Assembly (NCBI RefSeq): GCF_017874735.1
Contig: NZ_JAGGLV010000006.1
Span: 62,001 to 126,000, forward strand
DNA from: Paenibacillus silagei
Lineage (GTDB): Bacteria; Bacillota; Bacilli; Paenibacillales; Paenibacillaceae
Length of the DNA stretch: 64,000 nucleotides
Direction: 5' to 3'
The first letter of the stretch is position 1. The number at the start of each line of letters is the position of its first letter. A program made the translations under genes and the position numbers. A model generated the notes under the pieces. The model searched no databases. It saw only the letters and a program-made list of their open reading frames with translations, and had not been told where the DNA came from. Positions 25,130 to 34,856 of the stretch are shown here, piece by piece.

Positions 25130-27484
25130 TTATCTTGTTAGTCCGATCCGGTACACCTTTGTTGCGGTCACACTATGGAACACGGCAACGGCTTCGCCCT
25201 CGAATACCTTCTCCACAGCCATGGCGGCGTCGTCGGCCAGCTTAACAGCACCTGTCCGGCGAGGTGTCGTTTCCAGAACGATCTCGCCCCGGCGCAGTAC
25301 CTCCCGGAACCGCGACAGGCCGATCTCCCACGGCAGGCCGTTATAGAAATGGTCGTGGAACAGCTGCCCGGCAGCGAAGGCATAGCCCACATTGCCTGTA
25401 TAATCAATGCTCAGCAGGACTTCTTCCGAACCCTCCAGGACTTCTTCGGGCAACTGGAGGACAACCTTGTGATCCTGAATCCGGCGCATCGTAACGGCGA
25501 CTTCCTTCTGCGGTACCTGTACCTCATAAGCCTGGAACCAGCCATCCTGTCGTCCGCTGACCGTTGCATCCGCCTGTGCGGTATTCCACTGCGTTGCCGT
25601 CTCTGCTCCGCCCGTGTATTCACGGAATGTGAATGCATGATGCCCCTGGCTGATGAATTCAATTCCGCCCGGGGTCTGAACCGGAGGAGCCGGTGAGAAG
25701 ATGATGCGGCTGCAGCCGTTCTCCTCAAGCTCCCACAGGGTCGCAGCTTCACGTGCACTCATGGCATAGATACGGACTTCTCTGGCTCCGTCCCGCCGGA
25801 TCACAATCATAGAAGATTGGTGATGCGGAATCAGCACATTATAGCCGCCATTCTCTGCTACGTCTCCGGTCTCCGCGCTCACCTCCAGAATACCGGTATC
25901 TGCGTCAATCTGGAATTCAGCGTCGATGCCCTCCGGCATAGAGAAGAAGTAGGTGGCTGCTTCCTCCGTTTCAATAGCCGTAACAGGCTGGGCCGTGGCA
26001 GCCTTGAGATTAAGACCATCCAGCGCGAAGTTGAACGGCAGCAGGAAGGAAGCCTTGGGCTGAACCGTCAGCTTGCTCCGCTGCGGGAAGCTTAGCGTCT
26101 CCTCTCCCAGTTCTACCGCAAACACAACCTCCTCGTGCGTATCCATCTCCACATGGTCCTGATAATTATTGACGAACAGGAAGCCGGACTTACCGTCCGT
26201 GCGGACTGCATAACGCAGCGTGTGCGCATCCTCCGGCGTAACTGCTTCTGCCCCTTCAGGAAGCACAGTTGCCATCGGTGCAAGCCGGTCTGCGAACCGG
26301 CGCAGGAAATAATGAAGCGGACGAAGCAGGTGATTCGACTCACGGATCTGGCCGAATTCCCCGATTGGCGCCTGGAAGTCATAAGTCAGCTTCGGCGTAG
26401 TGCTCTCATTCAGGTATCCCGTTCTTCCCACCGGATTGGTTCCGCCATGGAACATATAATACCCGATGAAGTTGCAGCCTCCGGCAAGCTTCATTAAGGT
26501 CATGGCGATGACACTTTCCGGCTCAACCTGGAACCGGGACAGATACCAGGTCTGCATCCCGCCGCCCATCTCACAGCAAGCGAACGGGTATTTCGTCCGC
26601 GCATACGGCGGATTGAATTCGCCGCCCGGCGCCTTGTCATCATGGAAATTCACGAATACATATTCCGGCGTCGGCTTCTGAACCTGATTCGGGTCACTGA
26701 TGCTCCACGGAGTATAGGCATACCCTCCGTAGAGCGGAAGCACCTCATCCTCCAGGAACGGCGCCTCGCCCCAGCCGGTGCTGGTATAGATCGGAGCGAT
26801 CAGACCGGAATCCACCGCATACTGCTTAAGCAGACGCATATGCTCAGATCCCGCTTCACCGCTCGCTCCGCCGCTGAGATATTCGTCACCCTGCTTGGCG
26901 GTCTCTTCCCAGAGAGCGGCCGCAGCATTCAGCTCATTCTCCAGCTGAATCCCGATCACCGGGCCGCCATCCTTGAACATCTGTCCATCGGCCTGATTGC
27001 CGATCTCCTTGAACAGGCGGTTCACATACTTCAGGTAGCCCTCGTCATTGGAGCGCACATCGAATTCCCGGCCGAACAGCCAGTCCGGCAGTCCGCCGTT
27101 ACGGACCTCGCCATGACAAAACGGACCCACACGCAGGATGACGTATAGGCCATTATCCCGGCACAGCTCCACGAATCTCCGGAGATTGCGGTTGCCTGCC
27201 CATTCGAACGCTCCTTCCACCTCTTCATGATGATTCCAGAAGATATAGGTCGCCACCACATTGATGCCGGACAGCTTCATCTTGGCGATTTCACTCCCCC
27301 AATCCGCTTCGGGATACCGTGAATAATGGAATTCCCCGCAGATGGCGAAATAAGGCTTGCCGCTGCGCTCCATATAATAATTCGTGAACCGGATCTCATC
27401 CCCTTGAGGATTGCTCCCGCCCAGCTTCAGTGTGGACGGGTAGATTTTTTTGGGAGACACCCCAGCCTGTATCGTATATCTCAT
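25130..27484 (-). CDS. GH35 beta-galactosidase
   Basis: 784 residues. The GH35 TIM barrel starts at about 45 with FAICGEFHYSRYP and WNHHEEVEGAFEW; acid/base Glu184 lies in QLENELNAA and nucleophile Glu305 in CCEMGGGMQ. The C-terminal half is made of beta-sandwich domains. No signal peptide, so it acts on imported beta-galactosides. ATG at 27484 has AAAGGAG upstream. It is 113 bp downstream of the sugar-binding protein gene, after a terminator, and probably uses read-through or its own weak promoter (a TACAAT -10 is visible near 27508, without a good -35). Confidence 0.95.
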   Translation of the reverse strand: MRYTIQAGVSPKKIYPSTLKLGGSNPQGDEIRFTNYYMERSGKPYFAICGEFHYSRYPEADWGSEIAKMKLSGINVVATYIFWNHHEEVEGAFEWAGNRNLRRFVELCRDNGLYVILRVGPFCHGEVRNGGLPDWLFGREFDVRSNDEGYLKYVNRLFKEIGNQADGQMFKDGGPVIGIQLENELNAAAALWEETAKQGDEYLSGGASGEAGSEHMRLLKQYAVDSGLIAPIYTSTGWGEAPFLEDEVLPLYGGYAYTPWSISDPNQVQKPTPEYVFVNFHDDKAPGGEFNPPYARTKYPFACCEMGGGMQTWYLSRFQVEPESVIAMTLMKLAGGCNFIGYYMFHGGTNPVGRTGYLNESTTPKLTYDFQAPIGEFGQIRESNHLLRPLHYFLRRFADRLAPMATVLPEGAEAVTPEDAHTLRYAVRTDGKSGFLFVNNYQDHVEMDTHEEVVFAVELGEETLSFPQRSKLTVQPKASFLLPFNFALDGLNLKAATAQPVTAIETEEAATYFFSMPEGIDAEFQIDADTGILEVSAETGDVAENGGYNVLIPHHQSSMIVIRRDGAREVRIYAMSAREAATLWELEENGCSRIIFSPAPPVQTPGGIEFISQGHHAFTFREYTGGAETATQWNTAQADATVSGRQDGWFQAYEVQVPQKEVAVTMRRIQDHKVVLQLPEEVLEGSEEVLLSIDYTGNVGYAFAAGQLFHDHFYNGLPWEIGLSRFREVLRRGEIVLETTPRRTGAVKLADDAAMAVEKVFEGEAVAVFHSVTATKVYRIGLTR

Positions 27485-27545
27485 GAGAATTGCTCCTTTG
27501 CCATATTGTATGATCCTTGTACAACCTATACATTCTTATATTTTC

Positions 27546-27585
27546 ATAAAAACTGCCCCAAAGCTATTGCTTTGGAGCAGCCCGT
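27546..27585 (-). terminator. Terminator after binding-protein gene
   Basis: Minus strand: CTGCTCCAAAGC-aata-GCTTTGGGGCAG, then TTTTT. Confidence 0.9.
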
Positions 27586-27597
27586 AAGCTTATTCTG

Positions 27598-29169
27598 TTA
27601 TTTCTGCGCTGCGAGGAACGCATCGATCTGTGTCTGCATTTCAGTCTGCACCTTATCCAGACCTGCTGATTTCAGCTGCTTGATCAGGTCTGCCTGGCCT
27701 TTCGCCAGATCTTCGATCAAGCCATATTCAAGCGGAATCGCATAACGCAGCATCACGTTGCCGATATTAGCTACTTCGTTCTTCACTGGCGTAGTGTCGA
27801 AGACGAAGGTTTCCAGCGGGAAGTGATAGATGCTGGACTGCCAAGTGTTGAACATATCGTCCGCTTCCTTAGGATACGCTGCATCCTGACGGTTCAGCGG
27901 GGAGTTCCAGCCCCAGTTCGAGAAGCCTGTGTAGTTAGCGGCAGCAGGACCGGCGGTGAACTTCTTGTCGCCTTCCGGGTTGTAGTTGCTTCCGGCGATA
28001 CCGTACATAGTCAAGTCGTGAATTTCCTTGTCATTCTGCAGTAAATCCAGCAGCATCAGTGCGCGCTCAGGATTCTTAGAGGTTGCATGCACGGACATCC
28101 CGTTCTGCGTTGAGATCGCAGCAATTTTCTTTTTGTCCGGGGTAAGGTCAGCAATGCCCAGCTCTACATCCGGTTTGTCACGGCGCATTTCAGCCAGGTT
28201 AGCAGCTACAGTACCCAGATTGTGCGCATAAGAGGATACTTTGCCTGCTTTCACATCCTGCCATACATCGTTTTTGTTGCTGACTACGTTCTTGGACCAC
28301 GCGCCGTTATCGGCCAGGTCTTTGTAATATTTAAGCAGGGAAGTGAATTCCGGTGTGTCATAGATGTTGAAGACTTTACCGGTTGCATCATCCAGCTTGT
28401 ACGCCAGCGGCAGCAGGCTGGCATCTACCAGGTTGAAGTTGTTGTTCTGCTCCAGCAGCGTCTGATCCAGCTCATGGAATTTCCAGCCGTCCGCCGGCTT
28501 GGCTCCATAAGCAGTAATGCCCTTTTCGTCCTTGGCAATCGTCTTCAGGTAAGTCGCGTACGATTCAGGACTGTTGATTTCCGGCAGGTTATGCTTTTTG
28601 CGCAGATCCTCACGGTACAGCACCACTTTGTCCGTTACTTCAACATTGTTGTTAGGAACCATATAGAGCTTGCCGTCCACCTTGGCTTGCTGCCAGTTCA
28701 CTTTCGGCATCGCTTCCCAGGTCTGTGGCATGTATTTGGTCAGCATATCATCCGTTAGCTCCAGGAATCCGCCTTTCAGCGCCTGGTCGTTATAGAAGGC
28801 CCAGTTCGCTGTATATACGAGATCGAAGTCTTCATTCGCTGCGAATTTCAGCGGGTATTTCTGGGTCCAGTCAGACCAGTCGAGGAATTCGGTTTCTACG
28901 GTAGCATTGATTTTTTCCTTGAGCTTGGTGTTCAGCTCTCCGAAGACCTTGTCATAATCCCCGGGCTGTGGCCCGAGCAGAATCATTTTGAGCTTCACTT
29001 CTTTGGAGGTGTCCACAGCGCCGGAATTCGTTCCCTCGGATGCTGCCGGAGCCTTCGTAGCCTCCGCTCCTGTATTACCATTATTATTGCCGCCGCAGGC
29101 ACTGAGGACCGTTCCAAGCGCCATCATCGTTGCAAGCGTAACTGTCAGTTTCTTTTTCTTGTTCATCAT
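27598..29169 (-). CDS. Extracellular solute-binding lipoprotein of CUT1 transporter
   Basis: 523 residues, the larger YtcQ/LipO-type binding protein. Lipoprotein signal with basic MMNKKKK and lipobox VLSAC (Cys25), then a Gly/Asn/Thr-rich linker. The two-lobed solute-binding fold follows. Starts at ATG 29169 or the adjacent 29166. It follows its two permeases and has an extra promoter just upstream, which would give the excess of binding protein usual for such systems. Substrate likely a galactoside or plant-wall oligosaccharide, judged from the next gene (GH35). Confidence 0.93.
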   Translation of the reverse strand: MMNKKKKLTVTLATMMALGTVLSACGGNNNGNTGAEATKAPAASEGTNSGAVDTSKEVKLKMILLGPQPGDYDKVFGELNTKLKEKINATVETEFLDWSDWTQKYPLKFAANEDFDLVYTANWAFYNDQALKGGFLELTDDMLTKYMPQTWEAMPKVNWQQAKVDGKLYMVPNNNVEVTDKVVLYREDLRKKHNLPEINSPESYATYLKTIAKDEKGITAYGAKPADGWKFHELDQTLLEQNNNFNLVDASLLPLAYKLDDATGKVFNIYDTPEFTSLLKYYKDLADNGAWSKNVVSNKNDVWQDVKAGKVSSYAHNLGTVAANLAEMRRDKPDVELGIADLTPDKKKIAAISTQNGMSVHATSKNPERALMLLDLLQNDKEIHDLTMYGIAGSNYNPEGDKKFTAGPAAANYTGFSNWGWNSPLNRQDAAYPKEADDMFNTWQSSIYHFPLETFVFDTTPVKNEVANIGNVMLRYAIPLEYGLIEDLAKGQADLIKQLKSAGLDKVQTEMQTQIDAFLAAQK

Positions 29170-29207
29170 GACCTGTATTTCCCCCTTAAATAATAGTTGC
29201 TTTGAGT

Positions 29208-29236
29208 CTTATATTGATAACCAGGTTGCCCTGTAA
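29208..29236 (-). promoter_or_regulatory. Internal promoter for the binding-protein gene
   Basis: Minus-strand TTACAG (29231-29236), 17-nt spacer, TATAAG (29208-29213), starting right after the permease stop codon and about 40 bp before the binding-protein start. Confidence 0.5.
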
Positions 29237-30166
29237 TCATCCTTTGACTGCGCCAATCGTAAGTCCTGTTACAAAATACTTCTGGATGAACGGATACGCC
29301 AGCAGGATCGGTCCTGTAGCCACAATCGTCATGGCCATCTTCAGACTTTCGGTTGGCAGGTCTGTGTTGACCACCGCACCGGAAGCCATCATCGCCTTAC
29401 GCATTCCATCCATGTTGCCTAACATTTTGTAGAGATAATACTGCAGCGGCATCAGCTCCGACTTGGAGATGAAGAGCAATGCGTTATACCAGTCATTCCA
29501 GTAGGCCAAGGCAATGAAGAGGCCAATGGTCGCCAGCGCCGGCTTGGACAACGGCACGATCAGCTGCATGAAGATCCGGAAATCGCCGGCTCCGTCAATT
29601 TTGGCGGATTCTGTAATCGCATCCGGGATGCTGCTCATGAAGGACTTCATGACAATAATATAGAAGACGTTCATCATCATCGGCAGAATCAGTACCAGAA
29701 GCGTATCCTTCAGATGCAGATAGTTGATAATCATCAGATACCATGGAACCAGACCGCCGCTGAACAATGTAGTGAAGAAGAAGAAGAAGGAGAAGCGGCT
29801 GCGCCATTTGAAATCTCTCCGGGACAGCACGTAGGCTGTCATTGACGTAAGGAACAATCCGACGATAGTACCGATGGCCGTAACGGAGATCGTCACGCCA
29901 TACGCTCTGAGCATCTCAGCCGGATACTTGAACAGCAGGCTGTACGCCTCTGTCGAGAAGGCGGTCGGGAAGATTTGGAACCCTTTCTCGATAATCGCGC
30001 TCTCTTCACTCAGAGAGGAAGAGATGACCAGAATGAACGGGAAGATACAGAATATAGCCAGTACCGTTAGGGTTACGTATCCGATGATGGATAGCACCAT
30101 CTTGTCCCGGTTAGCAGGCTTTCTGCGTACTTCCGGTGATTGAATATTTGCAGTGGTTGAACTCAT
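29237..30166 (-). CDS. CUT1 ABC transporter permease, YtcP/LplC-like
   Basis: 309 residues, six TM segments from about residue 25; EAA loop ESAKIDGAGDFRIF near 200; ends with LTIGAVKG. ATG at 30166 has AAGGAGG upstream. It lies 19 bp after the LplB-like permease, with which it forms the channel. ATPase not encoded here. Confidence 0.95.
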   Translation of the reverse strand: MSSTTANIQSPEVRRKPANRDKMVLSIIGYVTLTVLAIFCIFPFILVISSSLSEESAIIEKGFQIFPTAFSTEAYSLLFKYPAEMLRAYGVTISVTAIGTIVGLFLTSMTAYVLSRRDFKWRSRFSFFFFFTTLFSGGLVPWYLMIINYLHLKDTLLVLILPMMMNVFYIIVMKSFMSSIPDAITESAKIDGAGDFRIFMQLIVPLSKPALATIGLFIALAYWNDWYNALLFISKSELMPLQYYLYKMLGNMDGMRKAMMASGAVVNTDLPTESLKMAMTIVATGPILLAYPFIQKYFVTGLTIGAVKG

Positions 30167-30185
30167 TGGGCATTACCTCCTTGTC

Positions 30186-31112
30186 CTAGAATAGAGCGCG
30201 ATCCTTGTCGTATCGGCGTACTGCATAGTTGGCCAGCATGATGGTTGCGAAGCCGAGCAGGGATTGGTAGAAGCCGGCTGCCGCAGACATCCCGATTTCA
30301 TTGGATGTGGTCAGCGAGCGGAAGACGAAGGTGTCGATTACGTCTGTGGATGAGAACAGCAGGCCGTTGTTGCCGACCATATTGTAGAACATCCCGAAGT
30401 CTCCGCGGAAGATATTACCGATCGCCAGCAGCACCAGAATGATGACAGTCGGCATCAGGTTCGGAATCGTAATTTTCATAATCCGCTGGAAAATATTCGC
30501 GCCGTCAATTTCGGCGGCTTCGTACATCTCGGTGTCTATGCTGGTGATGGCGGCCAGATACATGATCGTTCCGTAGCCCAGTGTCTTCCAGGCGGAGACA
30601 ATGACCAGGATAAACGGCCAGTAGGCTGCCGTATTATAGATATCCACCGGCTGCATACCGAGTCCCTTCAGCAATACGTTAACGGTACCTACATCGAAGT
30701 TGAACAGGTTGTACGCAATGGCTCCAACTACAACCCAGGAGATGAAATAAGGCAGGAACAATACCGTTTGGGTCAGCTTGCGGAACCATTTGCCCGCTAC
30801 CTCGAACAGCAGGATCGCTGCGAAGATCTGAAGCCCGTTGTTCACAACGATGAATGCGATGTTATATAACGCTGTATTTCGGGTTACGCGCCAGGCGTCA
30901 CCGGAATCAATGAAGAATTTGAAGTTATCCAGCCCGTTCCACGGACTGCCGAATACCCCGCCAGTATAATCAAATTGCTTGAATGCCAGCACTATGCCCG
31001 ACATGGGCAGATAAGCAAATAGCAGAAAGAACAATACTGCCGGTGTCAGCATAAGAAGCAAGGATCTGTATTTCTTGACGTCATCCCAGAATCCGTGTTG
31101 TTTCTGTTTCAT
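30186..31112 (-). CDS. CUT1 ABC transporter permease, LplB/YteP-like
   Basis: 308 residues from ATG 31112 (AAAGGGG upstream); the reading from 31193 would begin inside the promoter zone. Six TM segments from about residue 17 (LLLMLTPAVLFFLLFAYLPM), EAA loop EAAEIDGANIFQRI near 205, and C-terminal RRYDKDRALF typical of the LplB group. First gene of the permease, permease, binding protein operon. Confidence 0.95.
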   Translation of the reverse strand: MKQKQHGFWDDVKKYRSLLLMLTPAVLFFLLFAYLPMSGIVLAFKQFDYTGGVFGSPWNGLDNFKFFIDSGDAWRVTRNTALYNIAFIVVNNGLQIFAAILLFEVAGKWFRKLTQTVLFLPYFISWVVVGAIAYNLFNFDVGTVNVLLKGLGMQPVDIYNTAAYWPFILVIVSAWKTLGYGTIMYLAAITSIDTEMYEAAEIDGANIFQRIMKITIPNLMPTVIILVLLAIGNIFRGDFGMFYNMVGNNGLLFSSTDVIDTFVFRSLTTSNEIGMSAAAGFYQSLLGFATIMLANYAVRRYDKDRALF

Positions 31113-31151
31113 CTTGAATCCCCTTTCCCATTCCCATTTCTCTATAGCCTT

Positions 31152-31180
31152 ATTATAAATAAGCGTCCTTCCGGTGTGGA
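31152..31180 (-). promoter_or_regulatory. Promoter of the permease operon
   Basis: Minus-strand perfect -10 TATAAT (31152-31157), 17-nt spacer, weak -35 TCCACA (31175-31180), 40 bp before the start codon. A weak -35 fits activation by the YesN-type regulator encoded upstream. Confidence 0.6.
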
Positions 31181-31242
31181 TTAGGGCTATCAACTAAAAG
31201 TAATACTTTTTCAACGATCCGTTTAAATATATACTTTCCAAA

Positions 31243-31291
31243 AAAACAAAAAACGTTGCCTCTGATTTGGAAATCAGGACTGGCAACGTTT
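31243..31291 (-). terminator. Terminator after YesN-type regulator gene
   Basis: Minus strand: AACGTTGCC and GGCAACGTT form the outer stem and CTGATTT/AAATCAG the inner one, then TTTTTTG. Confidence 0.92.
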
Positions 31292-31304
31292 GGTAATCAT
31301 CAGC

Positions 31305-32864
31305 TTAGATTTTCTGCTTCTTTCGGTATTCCCCCGGCGTCATGCCGGTGATCTGCTTGAACTGCCGGTTGAAATAGATAATATTCTTATAGCCCATCCG
31401 TTCGGCTATCTCATAGATCTTAAGCGTCGGATCACTGAGCAGCTCGAACACTCTGCCTGTCTTGCGTTCGTTAACATACTCGCTGAAGGGAACCCCATAC
31501 TCTTCCTTGAACAGGAAGCCCAGATAATTCGGGGTGAAGTCGAAGTGGGCGGCTACCTCCTTCAGCGTGATTTTCTTCTCCAGATTCTCCTCCACATAAT
31601 TCATAATCTCGTCGATCAGCTTGCGCTTCTGCCGCTGCCGCTTCACATACAGCAGCTCCGACAGCTCGAAGAATCTCCGTCTCATCCACGACAAGATATC
31701 GTGAATCGTCTCGAACTGGAACAGGATGTCCGGCTGATGAGACTCCCACTGGAGCAGCTCATACAGATTCTCATTCTGCTGCTGCAGGTCCGCATGCAGC
31801 TTGGAGGTGATCCGGATAATCAGCTCATAGACATCCTTCTTGCCCGCATTCGTGAACAGCTCCAGCAGATGATCGTCAATCGCCACCAGATCGTACTGGA
31901 TGATAGCCTCCAGCAGCTGCACAACGGTCTGTTCAATCCTTGCCCCCGGCGTCCCGCGCGGGGAGGACTCCAGATTATCGCGGATCAGCCGGTTCTTGCC
32001 CAGCAGCCACTTCGCACTGAGTGCAGCCGTTGCCTGCTGATAGGATTCATGCAGCCCCGCCTCATCCTGGGCGTAACGCCCGACCCCGATGGTTAAGGTG
32101 CAGGGTGAGCTCCCGGCCATCTGCTTAATCAGCTCGTCCAGCAGACTGAGAAAGCTGTCCGGCGGAAGGCTGCACAGAATGACGAACCGGTGATGATGGA
32201 CGGGGATCAGTGTTCCCAGCTGGGCGCTCTCTACGAACGCTCTGATCAGTCCGGCCATCTGCCGCGTCTTGACCCGCGCATCCTCCTCGGACAGGTCGCG
32301 CATTTTCCATTCCAGATCATCAATCTCAATAATCGCTGCAGCCGCCCCCTTCATGAGCAGCGGATTCAGGGCACTGCGCAGATGCTGCTCCGCCGGCTCA
32401 GGCGATGCATCCTCGAACCAGCGCAGAATCAGCTCCTTGTTCACCAGGGACAGCGCCTCGGTAAATGAACGGTTCTTCTCCCGTTCCTGCTCCAGAGCGG
32501 CAGACAGGGATTCGAGCATGTCGTAGAGATCCTTGTCTTCCACAGGCTTCAATAAATAACCGGAGGCATTGATCTCAATCGCTTCCTTGGCATAGCTGAA
32601 ATCCTCATGGCCGCTGATGAAGACAATTTTGACCTTCGGATGGATGACCTTCGCCCGGCGCGCGAATTCCGTCCCCGTCATAATGGGCATCCGTATATCG
32701 GACAGGATGATATCCACCCGCTCCTGCTCCATAATCTTAAGCGCATTGAAGCCGCTGTTCGCCGTTCCTACCACTGCAAGATCCAGCGGGCTGGCCAGTA
32801 CTCTGCGCCGCAGCCATTCCAGATCAATCGCTTCATCGTCAACCAGCAATACATTGATACTCAT
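31305..32864 (-). CDS. YesN-type response regulator with AraC HTH
   Basis: 519 residues. Receiver with DDE pocket, Asp56 (IILSDIRMP) and Lys in GYLLKPVED; central coiled and helical region of about 270 residues; C-terminal AraC double HTH (ITLKEVAAHFDFTPNYLGFLFK and RMGYKNIIYFNRQF). ATG at 32864 with AGGAGG 11 nt upstream. It follows its kinase by 40 bp and is followed by the transporter and GH35 genes it probably activates. Confidence 0.95.
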   Translation of the reverse strand: MSINVLLVDDEAIDLEWLRRRVLASPLDLAVVGTANSGFNALKIMEQERVDIILSDIRMPIMTGTEFARRAKVIHPKVKIVFISGHEDFSYAKEAIEINASGYLLKPVEDKDLYDMLESLSAALEQEREKNRSFTEALSLVNKELILRWFEDASPEPAEQHLRSALNPLLMKGAAAAIIEIDDLEWKMRDLSEEDARVKTRQMAGLIRAFVESAQLGTLIPVHHHRFVILCSLPPDSFLSLLDELIKQMAGSSPCTLTIGVGRYAQDEAGLHESYQQATAALSAKWLLGKNRLIRDNLESSPRGTPGARIEQTVVQLLEAIIQYDLVAIDDHLLELFTNAGKKDVYELIIRITSKLHADLQQQNENLYELLQWESHQPDILFQFETIHDILSWMRRRFFELSELLYVKRQRQKRKLIDEIMNYVEENLEKKITLKEVAAHFDFTPNYLGFLFKEEYGVPFSEYVNERKTGRVFELLSDPTLKIYEIAERMGYKNIIYFNRQFKQITGMTPGEYRKKQKI

Positions 32865-32904
32865 CGCAATCTTGTCCTCCTGTATGTGTAACTGACCCTA
32901 AGTC

Positions 32905-34626
32905 TTACAGCTCCTCATCACCCTGAAGCCCGGCAGGGAGCAGCAGCCGCACAGTTGTTCCGCCTCCGTAGAAGCTGGCAATCGTCACTCCGTACGCATC
33001 GCCGTACCTGAGCTTAATCCGCTCATCCACATTTTTCACACCGTACCCGCCTGACTGGCTAGGCCCCTGCATCATACGCTTGACTACCTCGGGGCGCATG
33101 CCGATCCCGTTATCGATTACCTTAAGTTCAATATTGTCCCCTACCCGCTTGCCGGTCAGCCGGATGGCAATGGTCTCACCGAACCAGGCGTGCTTGAATA
33201 TATTCTCCACAAAAGGCTGAAGCAGCAGCTTAATCACCTGCATATGCAGAATCTCCTCGTCCACATCCACGTGCAGCGTGAAGGCATCCGCATATTTGAC
33301 CCGCTGGATCTCCAAGTAAGTAGCCACCTGGTCCAGCTCCTTCTCCAGCTCAATATAGACATTGCCTTGATTGAGGGTCAGCCGGTAGAACCGGGACAGC
33401 CCCTGAACCATCTCCGTGACTTTGCCGATCTCCCCGAGATTAGCAAGGCTACTGATCGTAGAGAGCGTATTATAGAGAAAATGCGGATTAATCTGTGCCT
33501 GCAGGGCTTCCAGCTCCGCCTGCTTCTTCTGGATTCCCTGCACATACACGCTGTTGATCAGCCCCTGGATGTTGGAGGCCATATCATTGAAGGAATCTGC
33601 GATCTGCACGAATTCATCATTACCGGAGAAGCGGATGCGCTTCTGGAAGTTCCCGTCCTGGAAGGAGCGTACCAGGCCTACGATCCGGCTCATTTTGCGT
33701 CCCGATATCCGTGCTACCACATACCCGATCAGGGTCATAACCAGGAAGCTCAGACTGCAGACTGCGATAATCACACGGCGCAGGCGTCCGGCATCCTGAG
33801 TGAGATATTTATGCGGAACCATCGCTTCAATTATGAAGTTACTGCCCGGAATCTGCTCCTGCAGCCTGAGGAAGCTCCCCTCCCCGCTGCTATTATTGGC
33901 AGGACCCCGCTGGAACAGAACGTCCCCGGTCGTCTCCTCCACCAGCCGCAGCGTAATCCCTTCCTCCAGCGGGAAGGTATCGAAGCCGCCGAACAGGTCC
34001 TCCAGCGATACCGTAATCCGCACATAACCGATCAGCGACTTGTAATCACTGAAGTTGACGAGTCTGCGTACATGCGAGAGGTTGCCCAGCTTCTGGTCCG
34101 TATCTATCTGCAGCCACAGATTATCACGCTTGGAATCCTTCAGCGAGCGATACCATGGACTGCCTGTAATATCGTCCAGCGGCAGAATGTAGTAATCGCT
34201 GGTAATAATCGGATCATCCAGATTATCCCCGGACACAATGTTCAGATCTGGGTTCGGAGTGTAGAGCATGAAGCGGATCTTGTTCCCGAACAGCTGCAGC
34301 GGCGCGGTAATCTGGGGGATAATCTCGTCAAGCATCGTCAGATAGATCTCAAACGGCGTCCCCTTCAGCTCAAGCGCACGCTGGAACGGCTGGCTGCCGA
34401 ACAGGTTGTCCGACATCCGCTGTATTTCATCCATCTGATAGCGGATATTGTTCCTCGACTGCTCCATACCTGTGCGGATGTTGGACTCGGCCATCTCTGT
34501 CCTGGAATCGGTCAGCATGGAATAGGAGATATAGCCGATGAACACATCCGTGAGGAGAACCAGCAGCAGATAAGGAATCATCATTTTATAGGTGAAAGGC
34601 ATGTACTTCTTAAGCTTGGGCATCAT
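32905..34626 (-). CDS. YesM-type sensor histidine kinase
   Basis: 573 residues. TM at about 12-34, extracellular sensor of about 240 residues, second TM near 283-305, HAMP, then QINPHFLYNTLSTISS with the phospho-acceptor His, and an ATPase domain with ENIFKHAW (N-box) and DNGIGM (G-box). Partner of the response regulator directly downstream. Likely senses the sugar taken up by the following transporter. Confidence 0.95.
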   Translation of the reverse strand: MMPKLKKYMPFTYKMMIPYLLLVLLTDVFIGYISYSMLTDSRTEMAESNIRTGMEQSRNNIRYQMDEIQRMSDNLFGSQPFQRALELKGTPFEIYLTMLDEIIPQITAPLQLFGNKIRFMLYTPNPDLNIVSGDNLDDPIITSDYYILPLDDITGSPWYRSLKDSKRDNLWLQIDTDQKLGNLSHVRRLVNFSDYKSLIGYVRITVSLEDLFGGFDTFPLEEGITLRLVEETTGDVLFQRGPANNSSGEGSFLRLQEQIPGSNFIIEAMVPHKYLTQDAGRLRRVIIAVCSLSFLVMTLIGYVVARISGRKMSRIVGLVRSFQDGNFQKRIRFSGNDEFVQIADSFNDMASNIQGLINSVYVQGIQKKQAELEALQAQINPHFLYNTLSTISSLANLGEIGKVTEMVQGLSRFYRLTLNQGNVYIELEKELDQVATYLEIQRVKYADAFTLHVDVDEEILHMQVIKLLLQPFVENIFKHAWFGETIAIRLTGKRVGDNIELKVIDNGIGMRPEVVKRMMQGPSQSGGYGVKNVDERIKLRYGDAYGVTIASFYGGGTTVRLLLPAGLQGDEEL

Positions 34627-34763
34627 TCACTGACATCCTCTGCATGGAATTCGTTACAGCTATTCTATAGAACTAATATTCATATTGTAGAGCAGATTTA
34701 CTCCGCGCTGTTAGCACAATGCTAAGAATGAATAGCACAAAATGAAGAATACCGGGAAAACGC

Positions 34764-34804
34764 AAAACAGCCCGGGGAGGATTAGGAAGCGGCTCCCCGG
34801 GCTA
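34764..34804 (-). terminator. Terminator after CapA-like gene
   Basis: Minus strand: AGCCCGGGGAG pairs perfectly with CTCCCCGGGCT, then GTTTTG. The rest of 34627-34856 shows no gene. Confidence 0.88.
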
Positions 34805-34856
34805 TAAGAGATGGATCATACAGATTCATGGATAAGAACTGTTACGCCGGCTTATT

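Noticed and set aside
33190..34725. Plus-strand frame of 511 codons
   Set aside because: Antisense to a YesM-type kinase with intact catalytic motifs; the length follows from GC-rich third positions.
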